Positions 48,631 through 59,637 of a DNA stretch of 64,000 nucleotides are shown one piece after another. The notes under the pieces are model-generated. The model was not told where the DNA came from and searched no databases. It worked only from the letters and a program-made list of their open reading frames with translations. The position numbers and the translations under genes are program-made. Source of the stretch: Acaryochloris sp. IP29b_bin.148 (lineage in GTDB: Bacteria > Cyanobacteriota > Cyanobacteriia > Thermosynechococcales > Thermosynechococcaceae); contig NZ_JANQOY010000080.1 of NCBI RefSeq assembly GCF_028285565.1, positions 1-64,000 on the forward strand, written 5' to 3'. Each line of letters begins with the position of its first letter. Position 1 is the first letter of the stretch.

Positions 48631-49305
48631 ATGTCTTACAAACAGTACTCTATACCACTCATTGTCTTCAGTATTATGAGTGTGGGGGTAGTCTCTTCTA
48701 CCGTCTCCTTAGCTCATAGTGAACCTTCAGCTCATCCACAAGCAACATCCGAATCTCAGCAAACAGCCTCCAAGACCTCTTTCCGTCCTGCTTGGTCACA
48801 AGAAATGTTGCAGGCCCACAATCAATGGCGACAGCGAACAGGCATTCCTCCTCTAACGTGGTCAGATAAATTGGCAAACCATGCCCAAGCCTGGGCCAAC
48901 CATTTAGCCCATGACAATTTTAAGCTCTACCACCGTCCCAATAATCCTTATGGTGAGAACTTAACCTGGGCTGCTCACCAACAATTGTCTCCCACACAAG
49001 TCGTCAATATGTGGGGAGATGAAGTCCAGCATTATAATTACGACACCAATCAATGCTCAGCAGTCTGCGGTCATTACACTCAGCTCGTTTGGCAAAACAC
49101 CACTGAAGTGGGTTGCGCCAACGTCCGGTCAGGTCATCAAGAAATTTGGGTATGCAACTATAATCCCCCCGGCAATTATCGTGGCCAAAAGCCTTATCAA
49201 GCGGTGTTCAAGTCTGATCATTCTTCAAAGCAGGCACAAAATACGGTCCAACCCGTTTTACCCACTCAACCCAGCAGAGGACTGTTGCCGCAGCATCCTC
49301 TTTAA
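48631..49305 (+). CDS. secreted CAP (SCP/PR1) domain protein
   Basis: HNQWRQRTGIPPLTWSDKLANHAQAWANHLA; GHYTQLVWQNTTEVGCA; CNYNPPGNY. Confidence 0.92.
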   Translation: MSYKQYSIPLIVFSIMSVGVVSSTVSLAHSEPSAHPQATSESQQTASKTSFRPAWSQEMLQAHNQWRQRTGIPPLTWSDKLANHAQAWANHLAHDNFKLYHRPNNPYGENLTWAAHQQLSPTQVVNMWGDEVQHYNYDTNQCSAVCGHYTQLVWQNTTEVGCANVRSGHQEIWVCNYNPPGNYRGQKPYQAVFKSDHSSKQAQNTVQPVLPTQPSRGLLPQHPL

Positions 49306-49365
49306 CGACGATTTCAGGGTATTTCACGGTTAATTCAACGCTTATAGTGCGCTTGTCTGAGGACC

Positions 49366-50244
49366 TTACTCTACGGCGTGGGCATAGATACCTAAATGAG
49401 TAGCAACCGGTCGTTCCTTCATCGGCCATTTACCATGAATCGGTGCATTTAAAAGGCTTGCCCCTGATACTGTAGAAGCCACCAGGGTGGCAGAACCCCC
49501 TCCATCAAGGTTGAGTGCAACCTCTGCTCCAAGCTGTTGAACCAATTGCTCAATCTCAGCTAAAGTCGCCCCTTCGCTATAAGTGGGCTGCTTGCCATCA
49601 ACCAAGATCAGCCAGAGTGTTTGTCCAGCCTGGTCTAATGCCGCTACTGAACGAGCATAGGGTTTATCTTTCTCCAACTGTAGTGGTTTATGGGGGTCCA
49701 GAATATGACTCCCAGCAACAGCATTGAGGGTGTTAGGTGGACACTGGCCTCCTTCTATAATCTGGGCACGTTGATTGACGTCAAAACAAAGGACAGGCCA
49801 TTGGGCCTGGCTGGGAGAATATTCTTGTCCTCCAGCCACAGACTGCCCCAAAACATTGACACGGTCCCCTGTTCGAGGAGCAAAATCCCAAGGGGTGTTT
49901 TCGTAAAAACGATAGAAATAGCCAGCATTCACCGCCAATTGCAGCTGATGCTTCGTCAAAAAGCTTGATGTTTGATCGGCATGAAATTCGTTCTGATCAT
50001 CCGCAAGCTGCCCTGGCGTTGTCATCACTCTAATTCCCGGATGAGTCAGATCAATCTGGGCAATATGAGCGATATAAGGCCGAGGATGATGAAACACTTG
50101 TCGGCGATAGGTAATCCCTGCAAACAATTGCTTCGTCTGAGGGGTCTGGAATGGACGCTGCCATTGCGATTTGCCATAACAGAATAAAGGAGCCAATAAA
50201 CTAACACTGATAGCTGCCCATCCTAAAAGTTTTAGACGTCGCAT
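49366..50244 (-). CDS. phosphodiester glycosidase (NAGPA-type) family exported protein
   Basis: AVNAGYFYRF, LNAVAGSHIL, ALNLDGGGSATLV; N-terminal signal peptide. Confidence 0.85.
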   Translation of the reverse strand: MRRLKLLGWAAISVSLLAPLFCYGKSQWQRPFQTPQTKQLFAGITYRRQVFHHPRPYIAHIAQIDLTHPGIRVMTTPGQLADDQNEFHADQTSSFLTKHQLQLAVNAGYFYRFYENTPWDFAPRTGDRVNVLGQSVAGGQEYSPSQAQWPVLCFDVNQRAQIIEGGQCPPNTLNAVAGSHILDPHKPLQLEKDKPYARSVAALDQAGQTLWLILVDGKQPTYSEGATLAEIEQLVQQLGAEVALNLDGGGSATLVASTVSGASLLNAPIHGKWPMKERPVATHLGIYAHAVE

Positions 50245-51049
50245 GGTTAAAGTGCAAAAATTTTCGAATCGGAACTTACGAAATCATTCATTTCGGGGCC
50301 AGAATCTGCAGCGGGCTAATTTTAGCGGGTCTGACCTACGGGGTTGCAATTTTGATTTAGCTCAATTGCAAGGAGCAACATTTGATCACGCTAGAGTGGG
50401 CTATGGTCCTGAATCTATCATAATTGGGCTGTTAGCCATTGCGACGTTCGGGGGGCTGGCCTTCTATGCCATCAGTCGGATGGTGTTTGGCGGGCTGGGA
50501 CTCGCAGCAGAATCACCCACCTATCCTTACCTCATCACTTTACTGGGCTTTCTCGTCAGTGCGGGGGGCTGCTGTGCTTTTTCTCTGTGCAGGCGATGGT
50601 TACGGCTCATTGCCGCTCTGACTACAGGGGCATTATTAGGATTGTTTTATGGTGGAGTTATCCAACAGAATGATCCGCAAGCTGCTATCATCACTGCCAC
50701 CATAGTTGGCGTCTTAACCGCAATCGTCAGTTACACGGTCCGATCTCGCCTAGTTCCCCTGGCTATCTTCAGTATCGGGTCCTGTGCAGCCTACGGATTT
50801 TGCTTTTTTTGTGGCACGAGAGCCAGTAGTCTTTTTAATGTCCAAAAACTTGTTGCTGGAGGTGGTTGGAGTTTGCTGTGTTTAATTTTTTGGGGACTAA
50901 CCCTCAAAATTTTGGCGAATATCTTGACCGAACTCCAGGACTTCGCCCACACTTCATGGCGGGGTGCAGATTTATCCGATGCGAGCTTTGATGGTATTCA
51001 AATAGACGTAAACACAAGGACTCGCTATGGATTACCCAGCGATATCTAA
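50243..51049 (+). CDS. pentapeptide-repeat protein with central multi-TM region
   Basis: NHSFRGQNLQRANFSGSDLRGCNFDLAQLQGATF then several hydrophobic segments, then WRGADLSDASFDG. Confidence 0.75.
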   Translation: MVKVQKFSNRNLRNHSFRGQNLQRANFSGSDLRGCNFDLAQLQGATFDHARVGYGPESIIIGLLAIATFGGLAFYAISRMVFGGLGLAAESPTYPYLITLLGFLVSAGGCCAFSLCRRWLRLIAALTTGALLGLFYGGVIQQNDPQAAIITATIVGVLTAIVSYTVRSRLVPLAIFSIGSCAAYGFCFFCGTRASSLFNVQKLVAGGGWSLLCLIFWGLTLKILANILTELQDFAHTSWRGADLSDASFDGIQIDVNTRTRYGLPSDI

Positions 51050-51184
51050 TTCATCATGAACCAAGACGCTTCCCAGGCCATATCATCGGGATAATAGACA
51101 AGCCAACAATGTCATTATTTACGAAGAATAATAGACGGTGCCTATCTTAATATTTGAGTCTTTTTTGTGATATGAGCTTTTGGT

Positions 51185-51940
51185 ATGCCGATTAGTAAGC
51201 CTTACTTTCAAATACCGATTGTGGAATCAGGAGAAACGCTCTTACCGATTCCTCAAGATCTGTTTGCCTTTGAGACACCACACCCTTACGAAGTGTTAGG
51301 CGCGCCTTACGAACAGGCATCTCCCTACTTCTTACGGGAAGGCGTACTAGATGCCCTCAAAACAGCCCAAAGCCATCTACAGCAGCAGCAGCCTCACTGG
51401 CAAATCATGATCTTTGATGCCTATCGACCGATCGCAGTGCAGGCGTTTATGGTGAATTTTACCTATGCTCAAGTTTTGCAAGAGAAAGGCTGGCAAAACG
51501 AGGGTCTATCTCCGACGCAGAAAGAGGAGGCTTGGCAAGCAGTGTATGAGCTGTGGGCACCGCCCAACCAAGATCCCCAAATGCCACCCCCTCACAGTAC
51601 AGGGGCTGCGGTAGACATTACGCTCTTTGATACACAGACAGAAGAACCGATATTTATGGGGTCAGAGATTGATGAATTGTCGGCGCGATCGCATCCCCAC
51701 TATTTTGCCGATCTCGCCAATCATCCCCAAACCCCACCTGCCGAAAAACAGCTTGCTCAACGCGCCGATCAAAATCGCAGCATTTTATATCAGGCCATGC
51801 GACAGGCAGGCTTTCAACGCCATCAACAAGAATGGTGGCACTTTTGCTTAGGCGATCAAATGTGGGCTTGGCTCACTCAACAAGAACAGCCCCAATCGAC
51901 CTACAAGGCTCGTTACGGACGCATCGAGCCTGCTTCTTAG
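51185..51940 (+). CDS. D-alanyl-D-alanine dipeptidase (M15D, VanX-like)
   Basis: IMIFDAYRPIAVQ; PPHSTGAAVDITLFD; EWWHFCLG. Confidence 0.88.
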   Translation: MPISKPYFQIPIVESGETLLPIPQDLFAFETPHPYEVLGAPYEQASPYFLREGVLDALKTAQSHLQQQQPHWQIMIFDAYRPIAVQAFMVNFTYAQVLQEKGWQNEGLSPTQKEEAWQAVYELWAPPNQDPQMPPPHSTGAAVDITLFDTQTEEPIFMGSEIDELSARSHPHYFADLANHPQTPPAEKQLAQRADQNRSILYQAMRQAGFQRHQQEWWHFCLGDQMWAWLTQQEQPQSTYKARYGRIEPAS

Positions 51941-51963
51941 ACCCGATGCGATTGCTTTCAAGG

Positions 51964-53343
51964 TTAGTGGCCAATGCCCACATACTGAAAGCCCACTTCT
52001 TCCAATCGCTTGCGATCTAGGAAATTACGGCCATCGATCATCACAGGGTGATTCATAAGAGTGGCCATCCGTTTGTAATCCAGAGACTGAAAGGCTTGCC
52101 AATCCGTGACCAGCACAAGGGCATCACAATGATCGGCTAACCGCTCAGGATCTGCTTCCACACTGACATTAGACAGACCTTGACTGGACCCGCTTTGGGA
52201 GAGTAAGGGATCATACGCCTTCACTTTGGCCCCCAAACGATTCAATTCGTCGATTAGCGTTAAGGCAGGTGCATCGCGCATATCGTCGGTATCGGGTTTA
52301 AAGGTGAGGCCGAGTAGCCCCACGGTTTTCCCTTTTAAAATTTTGAGGGTTTGCTGTAATTTTTCAATCACAATCACTCGCTGACGCTGGTTGACGCTAA
52401 TGGCGGCCTGCAGCAAAGTGGCTTCATAGCCATAATCGGTGGCCGTGTGTACCAACGCTGAGACATCTTTGGGGAAACAAGAGCCGCCCCAACCTAAGCC
52501 TGCTTGCAGGAATTTGCTGCCAATCCGGGAGTCTAAACCAATGCCCTTGGCGACCTGAACGACATCAGCACCGACGCGATCGCAAATATTGGCGACTTCA
52601 TTGATAAAGCTGATTTTAGTAGCCAAAAAAGCATTCGCTGCATATTTCACCATTTCGGCGGAGCTGAGATCGGTCACCACCACGGGGACAGGCGGAAGGG
52701 ATTGATCTTCCGCAAACTGGCGCTTGACGATCGGCTCGTACAGCTCCTGCATTTTTGCGATCGCATTGGGGTCCGCGCCGCCTAAGACAATGCGATCGGG
52801 ATTAAAGGTGTCATAAACCGCAGATCCTTCCCGCAAAAATTCAGGATTACTGACCACATCAAACAAGCCTTTACTGTCTAAAGTCGACGTATCCACGGCT
52901 TGTCCCGCCTGCTTTTTGGCCTCTGCCAGACCATCTAGCACAATCATCTTCACCCAGTCGCCAGATCCAATCGGAACCGTCGACTTATTGACAATCACTT
53001 TGTAGGCTCCAGTCACATGAGAACCAATGCCTCTAGCCACTGCCTCCACATAGCGGGTATCGCTTTCGCCAGTGGGGAGTGCTGGGGTCCCCACCGCAAT
53101 AAACAAAATATCGCCATGTTCGACGCCAGCTTTTAAGTCCGTCGTGAACTCAATATTTCCTGCATCAATCGATTCGCGCAAGATCTCTGATAAGCCAGGC
53201 TCAAAAATTGGAGACTGGCCAGCCTGCATGACTTTGACTTTTTCTTCGTTATTATCCACACAGATCACATGATGACCAATGCGTGCTAGACAAGCACCTG
53301 TGACAAGGCCCACATACCCTGTTCCAATCACACAGACTTTCAT
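51964..53343 (-). CDS. UDP-glucose 6-dehydrogenase
   Basis: MKVCVIGTGYVGLVTGACLA; GWGGSCFPKDVSALVH; GLTFKPDTDDMRDAPA. ATG at 53343 preferred. Confidence 0.95.
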   Translation of the reverse strand: MKVCVIGTGYVGLVTGACLARIGHHVICVDNNEEKVKVMQAGQSPIFEPGLSEILRESIDAGNIEFTTDLKAGVEHGDILFIAVGTPALPTGESDTRYVEAVARGIGSHVTGAYKVIVNKSTVPIGSGDWVKMIVLDGLAEAKKQAGQAVDTSTLDSKGLFDVVSNPEFLREGSAVYDTFNPDRIVLGGADPNAIAKMQELYEPIVKRQFAEDQSLPPVPVVVTDLSSAEMVKYAANAFLATKISFINEVANICDRVGADVVQVAKGIGLDSRIGSKFLQAGLGWGGSCFPKDVSALVHTATDYGYEATLLQAAISVNQRQRVIVIEKLQQTLKILKGKTVGLLGLTFKPDTDDMRDAPALTLIDELNRLGAKVKAYDPLLSQSGSSQGLSNVSVEADPERLADHCDALVLVTDWQAFQSLDYKRMATLMNHPVMIDGRNFLDRKRLEEVGFQYVGIGH

Positions 53344-53470
53344 ACTCAATAAGACTCCTTTATAACCAGCAATCAACTTAGAGATGCGTCATCATGGGGA
53401 AAAATGTCAGCCTGCTCATGGCAGCTTCTTCTTATTATTGGTCAGCTTTGCCTAAATTCGGAAATTTTGT

Positions 53471-54394
53471 CTACAGCCGGGCTTGAAAATCGGCAACGGT
53501 CCGCTTTAAACCCTCTGGCAAAGCAATCGTCGGTTGCCAACCTAATTCTGTTTGGGCTCGAGTAATATTAGGCTGGCGTTGCTGCGGATCATCTGCAGGC
53601 AGAGGTTTATATTCAATCGCAGTATCAGGGTTTACCATGGTTTGAACAGTTTGTGCGAGCTCCAACACTGTATATTCATCGGGATTCCCCAAGTTGACGG
53701 GACCGATACAGTTGCCGTTCATTAGCCGAATCAGCCCCTCCACTAAATCTGACACATAGCAAAAACTGCGGGTTTGTTGGCCAGACCCATAAACGGTCAA
53801 GGGAATCCCTTTTAAAGCTTGGACGATAAAGTTACTGACGACTCGCCCATCTTGTTCAAGCATCCGTGGACCATAGGTATTAAAAATTCGGGCCACTCGG
53901 ATATCGACATTATTTTGACGGTGATAGTCAAAGGCAAGGGTCTCAGCAACCCGTTTGCCTTCGTCATAGCAACTGCGAATCCCAATCGGATTGACATTAC
54001 CCCGATATTCTTCTGTTTGGGGATGCACTTCTGGGTCACCGTAGACCTCAGACGTGGACGCCAGCAAAAATCGAGCTTTCACACGCTTCGCCAGCCCCAG
54101 CATAATCAGCGTCCCCATCACATTGGTTTTAATCGTTTTGACAGGATTGTATTGATAGTGAACAGGGGATGCAGGACAGGCTAAATGATAAATTTGATCG
54201 ACTTCTAGCCGGATAGGCTCCGTCACATCATGGCGAATGATTTCAAAATTAGGATGGTTCAACCACTGGAGAACATTCTGTTTGCGTCCCGTATAGAAGT
54301 TATCCAAGCAGATGACTTCGTGATCGGCCTCCATCAAACGGTCAATTAAATGAGATCCAATAAAACCAGCACCACCGGTAACCAATATTCTCAT
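53471..54394 (-). CDS. UDP-glucuronate decarboxylase (UXS-like SDR)
   Basis: [63 protein letters not shown]. Confidence 0.92.
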   Translation of the reverse strand: MRILVTGGAGFIGSHLIDRLMEADHEVICLDNFYTGRKQNVLQWLNHPNFEIIRHDVTEPIRLEVDQIYHLACPASPVHYQYNPVKTIKTNVMGTLIMLGLAKRVKARFLLASTSEVYGDPEVHPQTEEYRGNVNPIGIRSCYDEGKRVAETLAFDYHRQNNVDIRVARIFNTYGPRMLEQDGRVVSNFIVQALKGIPLTVYGSGQQTRSFCYVSDLVEGLIRLMNGNCIGPVNLGNPDEYTVLELAQTVQTMVNPDTAIEYKPLPADDPQQRQPNITRAQTELGWQPTIALPEGLKRTVADFQARL

Positions 54395-54796
54395 AATTAG
54401 AGTTTTTTACAACAAAACTAGACTGAAGACCAAAAAGGTAGCTCGTGCTTCCTCAGTGTGCCTGACAATTGGGAGCATGTCACCTTTGCAAAAGCAGAAA
54501 TTTTGGGACCAAAAAATCAACATCTAGGGCAATCTAAAAATCATTTTAGTGAGACAAAATCTTGACCAGTGCTCATTCAGGTTGAATATGATAGTCACAA
54601 ATCATTTCAGAGTGCTGTATTCAAGAACGGCTAGCAAGGATTTGCGAAATGAGTATATTGACTAGATTGCCAAAGTGACAGACTCCCTTGACCTTTCAGG
54701 ACAATACAAATTCTATGGCACAACAACGTGATTTAAGATGAATCACTGAGCGTGAAAAAACCTAGATAGGGGTGATACAGGTCGTCGGCAGAATGA

Positions 54797-55384
54797 TCAA
54801 GATCTTCTATCTCTAGACGCTTTAGTGCGAGTCGGCAAGGACATAACGTCTGTGGGTGGAGCGTAGTCTGAGTCCTGCAAGGCTGAATATAATCGCCGGT
54901 TCTCTAGCTGCAAAGATTTCACCTTTGTTTTTACCTGGTCTAATCGATTCGAAAATTTCTGTCGATAGACTTCAGGCAATTCTTGAACCAGATGTTCCAG
55001 CATTTGGTTGCGCTCGCTGAGGCTTTGGCAAGAACTTTGCAAGTGAGCAATTTGTGCATCTCGTTTGTCGATTTGAGTCTGATAAAACTCGATTTGGGAC
55101 TCCAGCGTCATCAACTCCTGGCTGAGGGCATCTCCTGGAGGCGTAGAGCGGTTTGAGGTCACTGGCGCAACAGCACTCGCACTGGCTGGCGGAAGTGCTG
55201 CTGGGTTCGCCTTAATTAATCGATAGAGCTCCATCGACAGCTGATCAACCAGCTGATCCCGCACCCGCAACTGTTCGTTGAGTTGTGAAATTTCAGATTG
55301 GACATCATCCGGAAGATGGGTTTTGGAATAATCCACGCCTTGACAACTCCCACATAGATACATTTCAGTCTGCTGTTGAGGCAA
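54797..55384 (-). CDS. hypothetical coiled-coil protein
   Basis: Heptad-rich QLNEQLRVRDQLVDQL...LESQIEFYQTQIDKRDAQIAHLQS; N-terminal MYLCGSC. Confidence 0.55.
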   Translation of the reverse strand: MPQQQTEMYLCGSCQGVDYSKTHLPDDVQSEISQLNEQLRVRDQLVDQLSMELYRLIKANPAALPPASASAVAPVTSNRSTPPGDALSQELMTLESQIEFYQTQIDKRDAQIAHLQSSCQSLSERNQMLEHLVQELPEVYRQKFSNRLDQVKTKVKSLQLENRRLYSALQDSDYAPPTDVMSLPTRTKASRDRRS

Positions 55385-55519
55385 GACTGCAGTGGTCAGC
55401 TCACCGACTCAAAGCATTGGGCTCCAAGCCTAGAATAACGGTGTTTCAACCATGAAGAATAAATATTTTCACTTTAAGTATTCCCCACTTCGATCCAAAT
55501 CATAGCTTGCCCCGTGCAA

Positions 55520-56053
55520 CTAGCCTAGCCAAATCAATCCACCGAGAATCATAAGGAGGACCACTAAGGCAACCCCAACAAGATGGCTTTCTCTTGTATC
55601 GACCTGACTTAAGTCAATCGGCTCTGGAGGATTTTGAGGTGGAGTAGGTTTAGACGCTGATAAGGGAAAGGTGCCCACGCCCATCCGCTCATTCACATCT
55701 TCTTCATTGACGTCGCTTAAATCAGGGATCTGAGTCAACCATTCTGCTTTTTTCTCGAGTTGAGGAGCTTCCAAGATATAGAGCAGTCGCTTGCTTTGTT
55801 TACGAGTTTCCCAGTGGGCATGCATCTGTAGTTTTCGACATAGACTAAGGGCCTCTTGCTGTTGCCCTGCCGCTTGGTAGGCGGTCACAAGCCACATTTG
55901 CATTTCACCGTCCAAAGGGGAATTCCGATTGACTAGGGCAATGGCTTGTAAGAGGCATTCCACAGCTTCTCGATAGCAGCCATGTTCAAAGGCGTCACGA
56001 CCTTTGGTATAGGCGTTCATCATTTGCAGGTGGGTATCGACTTCGGAAGACAC
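55520..56053 (-). CDS. TPR-like protein with C-terminal TM anchor
   Basis: AYTKGRDAFEHGCYREAVECLLQAI; C-terminal LVGVALVVLLMILGGLIWLG. Confidence 0.65.
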   Translation of the reverse strand: MSSEVDTHLQMMNAYTKGRDAFEHGCYREAVECLLQAIALVNRNSPLDGEMQMWLVTAYQAAGQQQEALSLCRKLQMHAHWETRKQSKRLLYILEAPQLEKKAEWLTQIPDLSDVNEEDVNERMGVGTFPLSASKPTPPQNPPEPIDLSQVDTRESHLVGVALVVLLMILGGLIWLG

Positions 56054-56093
56054 AGTTGATTAAGAAACAGTTGATTCAGGTAGGCCCTGCATT

Positions 56094-57557
56094 CTACAAA
56101 CGATTACGGGCTTTTAGCAAGAGATACCGATCCACCAACTGCTCGCTAATGCTCGGGGCAGGTGCATCCAAAACCAGGACTCCCTGTTGCTGTAGTTGGG
56201 CAAAGGCCACCGAGCGCTGATGGAGTAAGTCTAAGGCAACGGCTTGTTCGTATAACCGCTGAATTTGAATATCATTGGCTTCTGATGTTAAGGCTAGAGA
56301 TTGATGGGCCTGACTATCGACTAAGGGATCGCGGAAGGCAACACAGAAGGGCAAAAATCTAGGGGATAGACGAGCCATGGCGGCTAGGAGTTCGCTGGAT
56401 GCGATCGCATCCACAATATCCGTCAGCAACACCACCAAAGCTCGCCGGGTATATTGACTAAGCACCCGACTGGCCACTGCCACATAGTCCGATTCCGTCA
56501 TCACGGGTTCCAGGTTATATACCTGCTCTAGAATCCGAGAGAGGTAGGAGTTTCCTGATTGCGGAGGAATCCAGGTGTGAATGTCATGGTCAAATACACA
56601 GACGCCGACGCGATCGCCCCGTCGTAGCCCTGCCATCGCTAAAGACAAAGTGGCATTTAAAGCCCAATCAAACCGCTTTAGGCCCGCTACCTGAGCGGTC
56701 ATCAATCGACCGCGATCCAGCAGAATAAGCAACGGCTGGTCTCGCTCAGGCTCACAGACACGCACCAGGGGATGCCCTCGACGGGCCGTGGCTTTCCAAT
56801 CGATGAGTCGCAGATCATCGCCTCGATTGTACTCCTGTAATTCGGCAAATTCAGTGCCCCCTAAGGTGCGCTGACGACGACGCAAACCGCCTGCTGATTC
56901 CAAACTTAAGCGCACAGACAATAGCCGCAACCCCATCAAATCGGGATAGACATCCACCTCCGTCTCAATCGGAATTTGCCATGCTTTCCAGGCGAGTCCT
57001 TGAAGGCTGAGCAACCGTAAGGTGACGCCTTGCCATTGAAAAGCGCCCCGCTGCGGCGGGAACACATGATAGGTCACATCGGTTTCAGTGTGGGGGGCAA
57101 TTTTAAGAATCAGGAGGTCCTGGTCGGCCTGAAAGTCTTGGGGATAGCTATCTCTCAGCTTTAATCGGGCTTGTCTGGCTTTACCTGGCCCCGAGCCCAC
57201 AGTCACGGTTAAGTGAATTGGATTATCTCGACCAATGGATAGACGGGAGTCACACTGGCGAGTGACTTGGATGTCCCACCGTTGCGATCGCAAATAATCC
57301 ACCCAGGCCACAGTCAGCACGACAATATCGAACAGCAACATGACTGCCCAGCCTAACTCAATTCCCTCGCCTGGGATCCAAGCGAGACCTAAGGGAATCA
57401 GGAGTCCTAGTCCTAACACCCAATACAGACGAGAGGTGGGTAATAAATGGGGAACGGTAGGTTGAGGGGGGCTGTTTTTTGCAGACGGCGGCGGTACCAC
57501 CGGATCGGACTGCCGATGGAAGGGAGAGATAAACTCAGGTTTAGAGGCGGGGGTCAT
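56094..57557 (-). CDS. DUF58 domain-containing protein
   Basis: GGTEFAELQEYNRGDDLRLIDWKATARRGHPLVRVCEPERDQPLLILLDRGR. Confidence 0.93.
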   Translation of the reverse strand: MTPASKPEFISPFHRQSDPVVPPPSAKNSPPQPTVPHLLPTSRLYWVLGLGLLIPLGLAWIPGEGIELGWAVMLLFDIVVLTVAWVDYLRSQRWDIQVTRQCDSRLSIGRDNPIHLTVTVGSGPGKARQARLKLRDSYPQDFQADQDLLILKIAPHTETDVTYHVFPPQRGAFQWQGVTLRLLSLQGLAWKAWQIPIETEVDVYPDLMGLRLLSVRLSLESAGGLRRRQRTLGGTEFAELQEYNRGDDLRLIDWKATARRGHPLVRVCEPERDQPLLILLDRGRLMTAQVAGLKRFDWALNATLSLAMAGLRRGDRVGVCVFDHDIHTWIPPQSGNSYLSRILEQVYNLEPVMTESDYVAVASRVLSQYTRRALVVLLTDIVDAIASSELLAAMARLSPRFLPFCVAFRDPLVDSQAHQSLALTSEANDIQIQRLYEQAVALDLLHQRSVAFAQLQQQGVLVLDAPAPSISEQLVDRYLLLKARNRL

Positions 57558-58495
57558 CGGGGTACAGGGACGCGGGTCAGCAAGGTCTGAATCACTTGAT
57601 CCATCGATACACCGTCTAACTGGGCTTCAGGCTTAAGAATCAGGCGATGTTGGAGGAGAGGGGCTGCAATAGCCTTCACATCATCTGGGGTGACAAAATC
57701 CCGCGCCGCCAGCCAAGCATGAGCTTGGGCAGCTCGTAGCCAGCCCACCGCCGCTCGGGGTGACGCTCCGAGCATCAACTCTGTTTGTTGACGACTGGCC
57801 ATCACCAGCTCTAGTAAATAATCGAGGACCTGGCCTTCTACTCGAATCCGACGCACCTGTTGCCGCGCCTCCAGCACTTGATCCACCGTTATCACAGGCT
57901 CAAGCGGCATTTGCTTTAAATCGCGAGGTTCAAAGCCACTGAGGATATTGTGAAGCATCTGTTGTTCAGCGGCTTTGCCAGGGTAGGAGACCACCAGCTT
58001 CAATAAGAAGCGGTCTAACTGAGCTTCAGGTAAGGGGTAAGTGCCTTCAAACTCCAGGGGGTTCTGGGTGGCAATCGTCCAAAACAGCTTTGACAGGGCA
58101 ATGGTTTTACCATCCAGGGTGACTTGGCGCTCTTCCATTGCTTCTAGCAGGGCCGCCTGGGTTTTAGGTGGGGTGCGGTTGATTTCATCGGCCAGCAGGA
58201 TTTGGGTAAAAATCGGGCCTTTGCTGAGGGTAAAGCTTTTGCTATTGAAATCAAAAATATTGGTCCCCAAAATATCGGCAGGCAAGACATCTGGGGTGAG
58301 TTGAATGCGGCGAAAATCTGCACTAATCAGCGTAGACAGCAGTTTAACAATCAGGGTCTTGGCCGTTCCTGGAACCCCTTCGAGAATCACATGTCCCTCT
58401 GCCAGCAGAGCAATCAGCAGTCCTTCGACGATGGAGTCTTGACCGATGACGATTTGGCTAAGCTGCTGTTGCAGTTGTTGAAAGGATGAGTTCAA
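57554..58495 (-). CDS. MoxR-family AAA ATPase (probable TTG start)
   Basis: LEGVPGTAKTLIVKLL; LLADEINRTPPKTQAALLEAMEE. In-frame TTG at 58495 overlaps the DUF4350 stop (TTGA); ORF extends to 58627. Confidence 0.9.
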   Translation of the reverse strand: MNSSFQQLQQQLSQIVIGQDSIVEGLLIALLAEGHVILEGVPGTAKTLIVKLLSTLISADFRRIQLTPDVLPADILGTNIFDFNSKSFTLSKGPIFTQILLADEINRTPPKTQAALLEAMEERQVTLDGKTIALSKLFWTIATQNPLEFEGTYPLPEAQLDRFLLKLVVSYPGKAAEQQMLHNILSGFEPRDLKQMPLEPVITVDQVLEARQQVRRIRVEGQVLDYLLELVMASRQQTELMLGASPRAAVGWLRAAQAHAWLAARDFVTPDDVKAIAAPLLQHRLILKPEAQLDGVSMDQVIQTLLTRVPVPR

Positions 58496-59637
58496 GGGAG
58501 ATCCTGCAAAATAGCGTCGGCTTGATTGACCCAAGCTAACAGCATCTGATCGGTGATCGATGGCTGGCTTGATTGTTGTAATAACTCTAATAACTCTTGG
58601 CCGTTCCGTCCAGTGACCATCGCCCATTGAGCGGCCAAGGATGCATCAGGCGGCAATGGCCCTTTGAACCCACTCATGAGGCCCAGACGCTGGGCTAAGG
58701 ATTGCCGCAGATATTGACTCAGCTGAATGAGGACCAGTTCTTGTTGCTGGGCATGATTCAAAGTACCTGCTAGAGCTTGAATATATTGTTGGCTATTATC
58801 TTTGGAAGATTGTGGCAAGCGCAAGGCTAAGCCAAACCGATGATTCTGCCCCCAAATCCAAATCACGGTCAGGAAAACTAACTGGGCTGCCATAGCGGCG
58901 ATCGGGGTTTGGGCGAAAAAGAACCAGAGATTCTCAGGATTGCGCCCCGCTTCGGTGGCTTGCTCTTGCTGATCTCGATGGCCATGCAACCCTTCATCCA
59001 TCCAAATCGTCTCTGCCTCAGGAATCAACTGCTCCAAAAAGGGATAATTCCCCGGCTGATCCGCATAAATATTGGCCCCAATCCAAGGATAGGTGGCGAA
59101 AATCATCTGACCTTTACCCAAGGATTGTGACCACACGACACTGCCATAGTTATCCTTGAGTCTGCTTTGATCGGCTGCAGCCAGTGTTTTACGTCGAGTC
59201 GTGTCGATTCGCACTGGTCCTGCTTCACTCGTGAGATCGCTACTAAAAGGGGCCGCTGAGACCGATCCATCCCAGGTCAAGAGCAGAACGGTATTGCCTT
59301 GCTTGACCCATGATTCAACATTACCCCAGGCGAGCGATTGCGCTTGGGCTTCCTCCAAGTTGGGGGTAATCCAAATCAAGGCTTGATTCTGGCCTTGTAG
59401 CTCGGCGTAGGATTTTTGCCAGCGCTCGATGGGATGGCCTTGCTCGATCATATAGTCATACCAACTGCGATAGCCCTTATTGGAGCGACTATAGGTGGAC
59501 CCCTCTTGTAGGTTAGGGGCGCTGATCACCAGCAGAATTAGCAAAACGATTGCAACTAGGATGGCCCATAACCACAGTCTCCTAGGACCTTCCCTAGGGG
59601 TAATTGGGGTGGGTGAAGATTGGGTGGTTTGGGTCAT
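58492..59637 (-). CDS. DUF4350 domain-containing membrane protein
   Basis: YSRSNKGYRSWYDYMIEQGHPIERW; operon position upstream of MoxR. Confidence 0.85.
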   Translation of the reverse strand: MTQTTQSSPTPITPREGPRRLWLWAILVAIVLLILLVISAPNLQEGSTYSRSNKGYRSWYDYMIEQGHPIERWQKSYAELQGQNQALIWITPNLEEAQAQSLAWGNVESWVKQGNTVLLLTWDGSVSAAPFSSDLTSEAGPVRIDTTRRKTLAAADQSRLKDNYGSVVWSQSLGKGQMIFATYPWIGANIYADQPGNYPFLEQLIPEAETIWMDEGLHGHRDQQEQATEAGRNPENLWFFFAQTPIAAMAAQLVFLTVIWIWGQNHRFGLALRLPQSSKDNSQQYIQALAGTLNHAQQQELVLIQLSQYLRQSLAQRLGLMSGFKGPLPPDASLAAQWAMVTGRNGQELLELLQQSSQPSITDQMLLAWVNQADAILQDLP

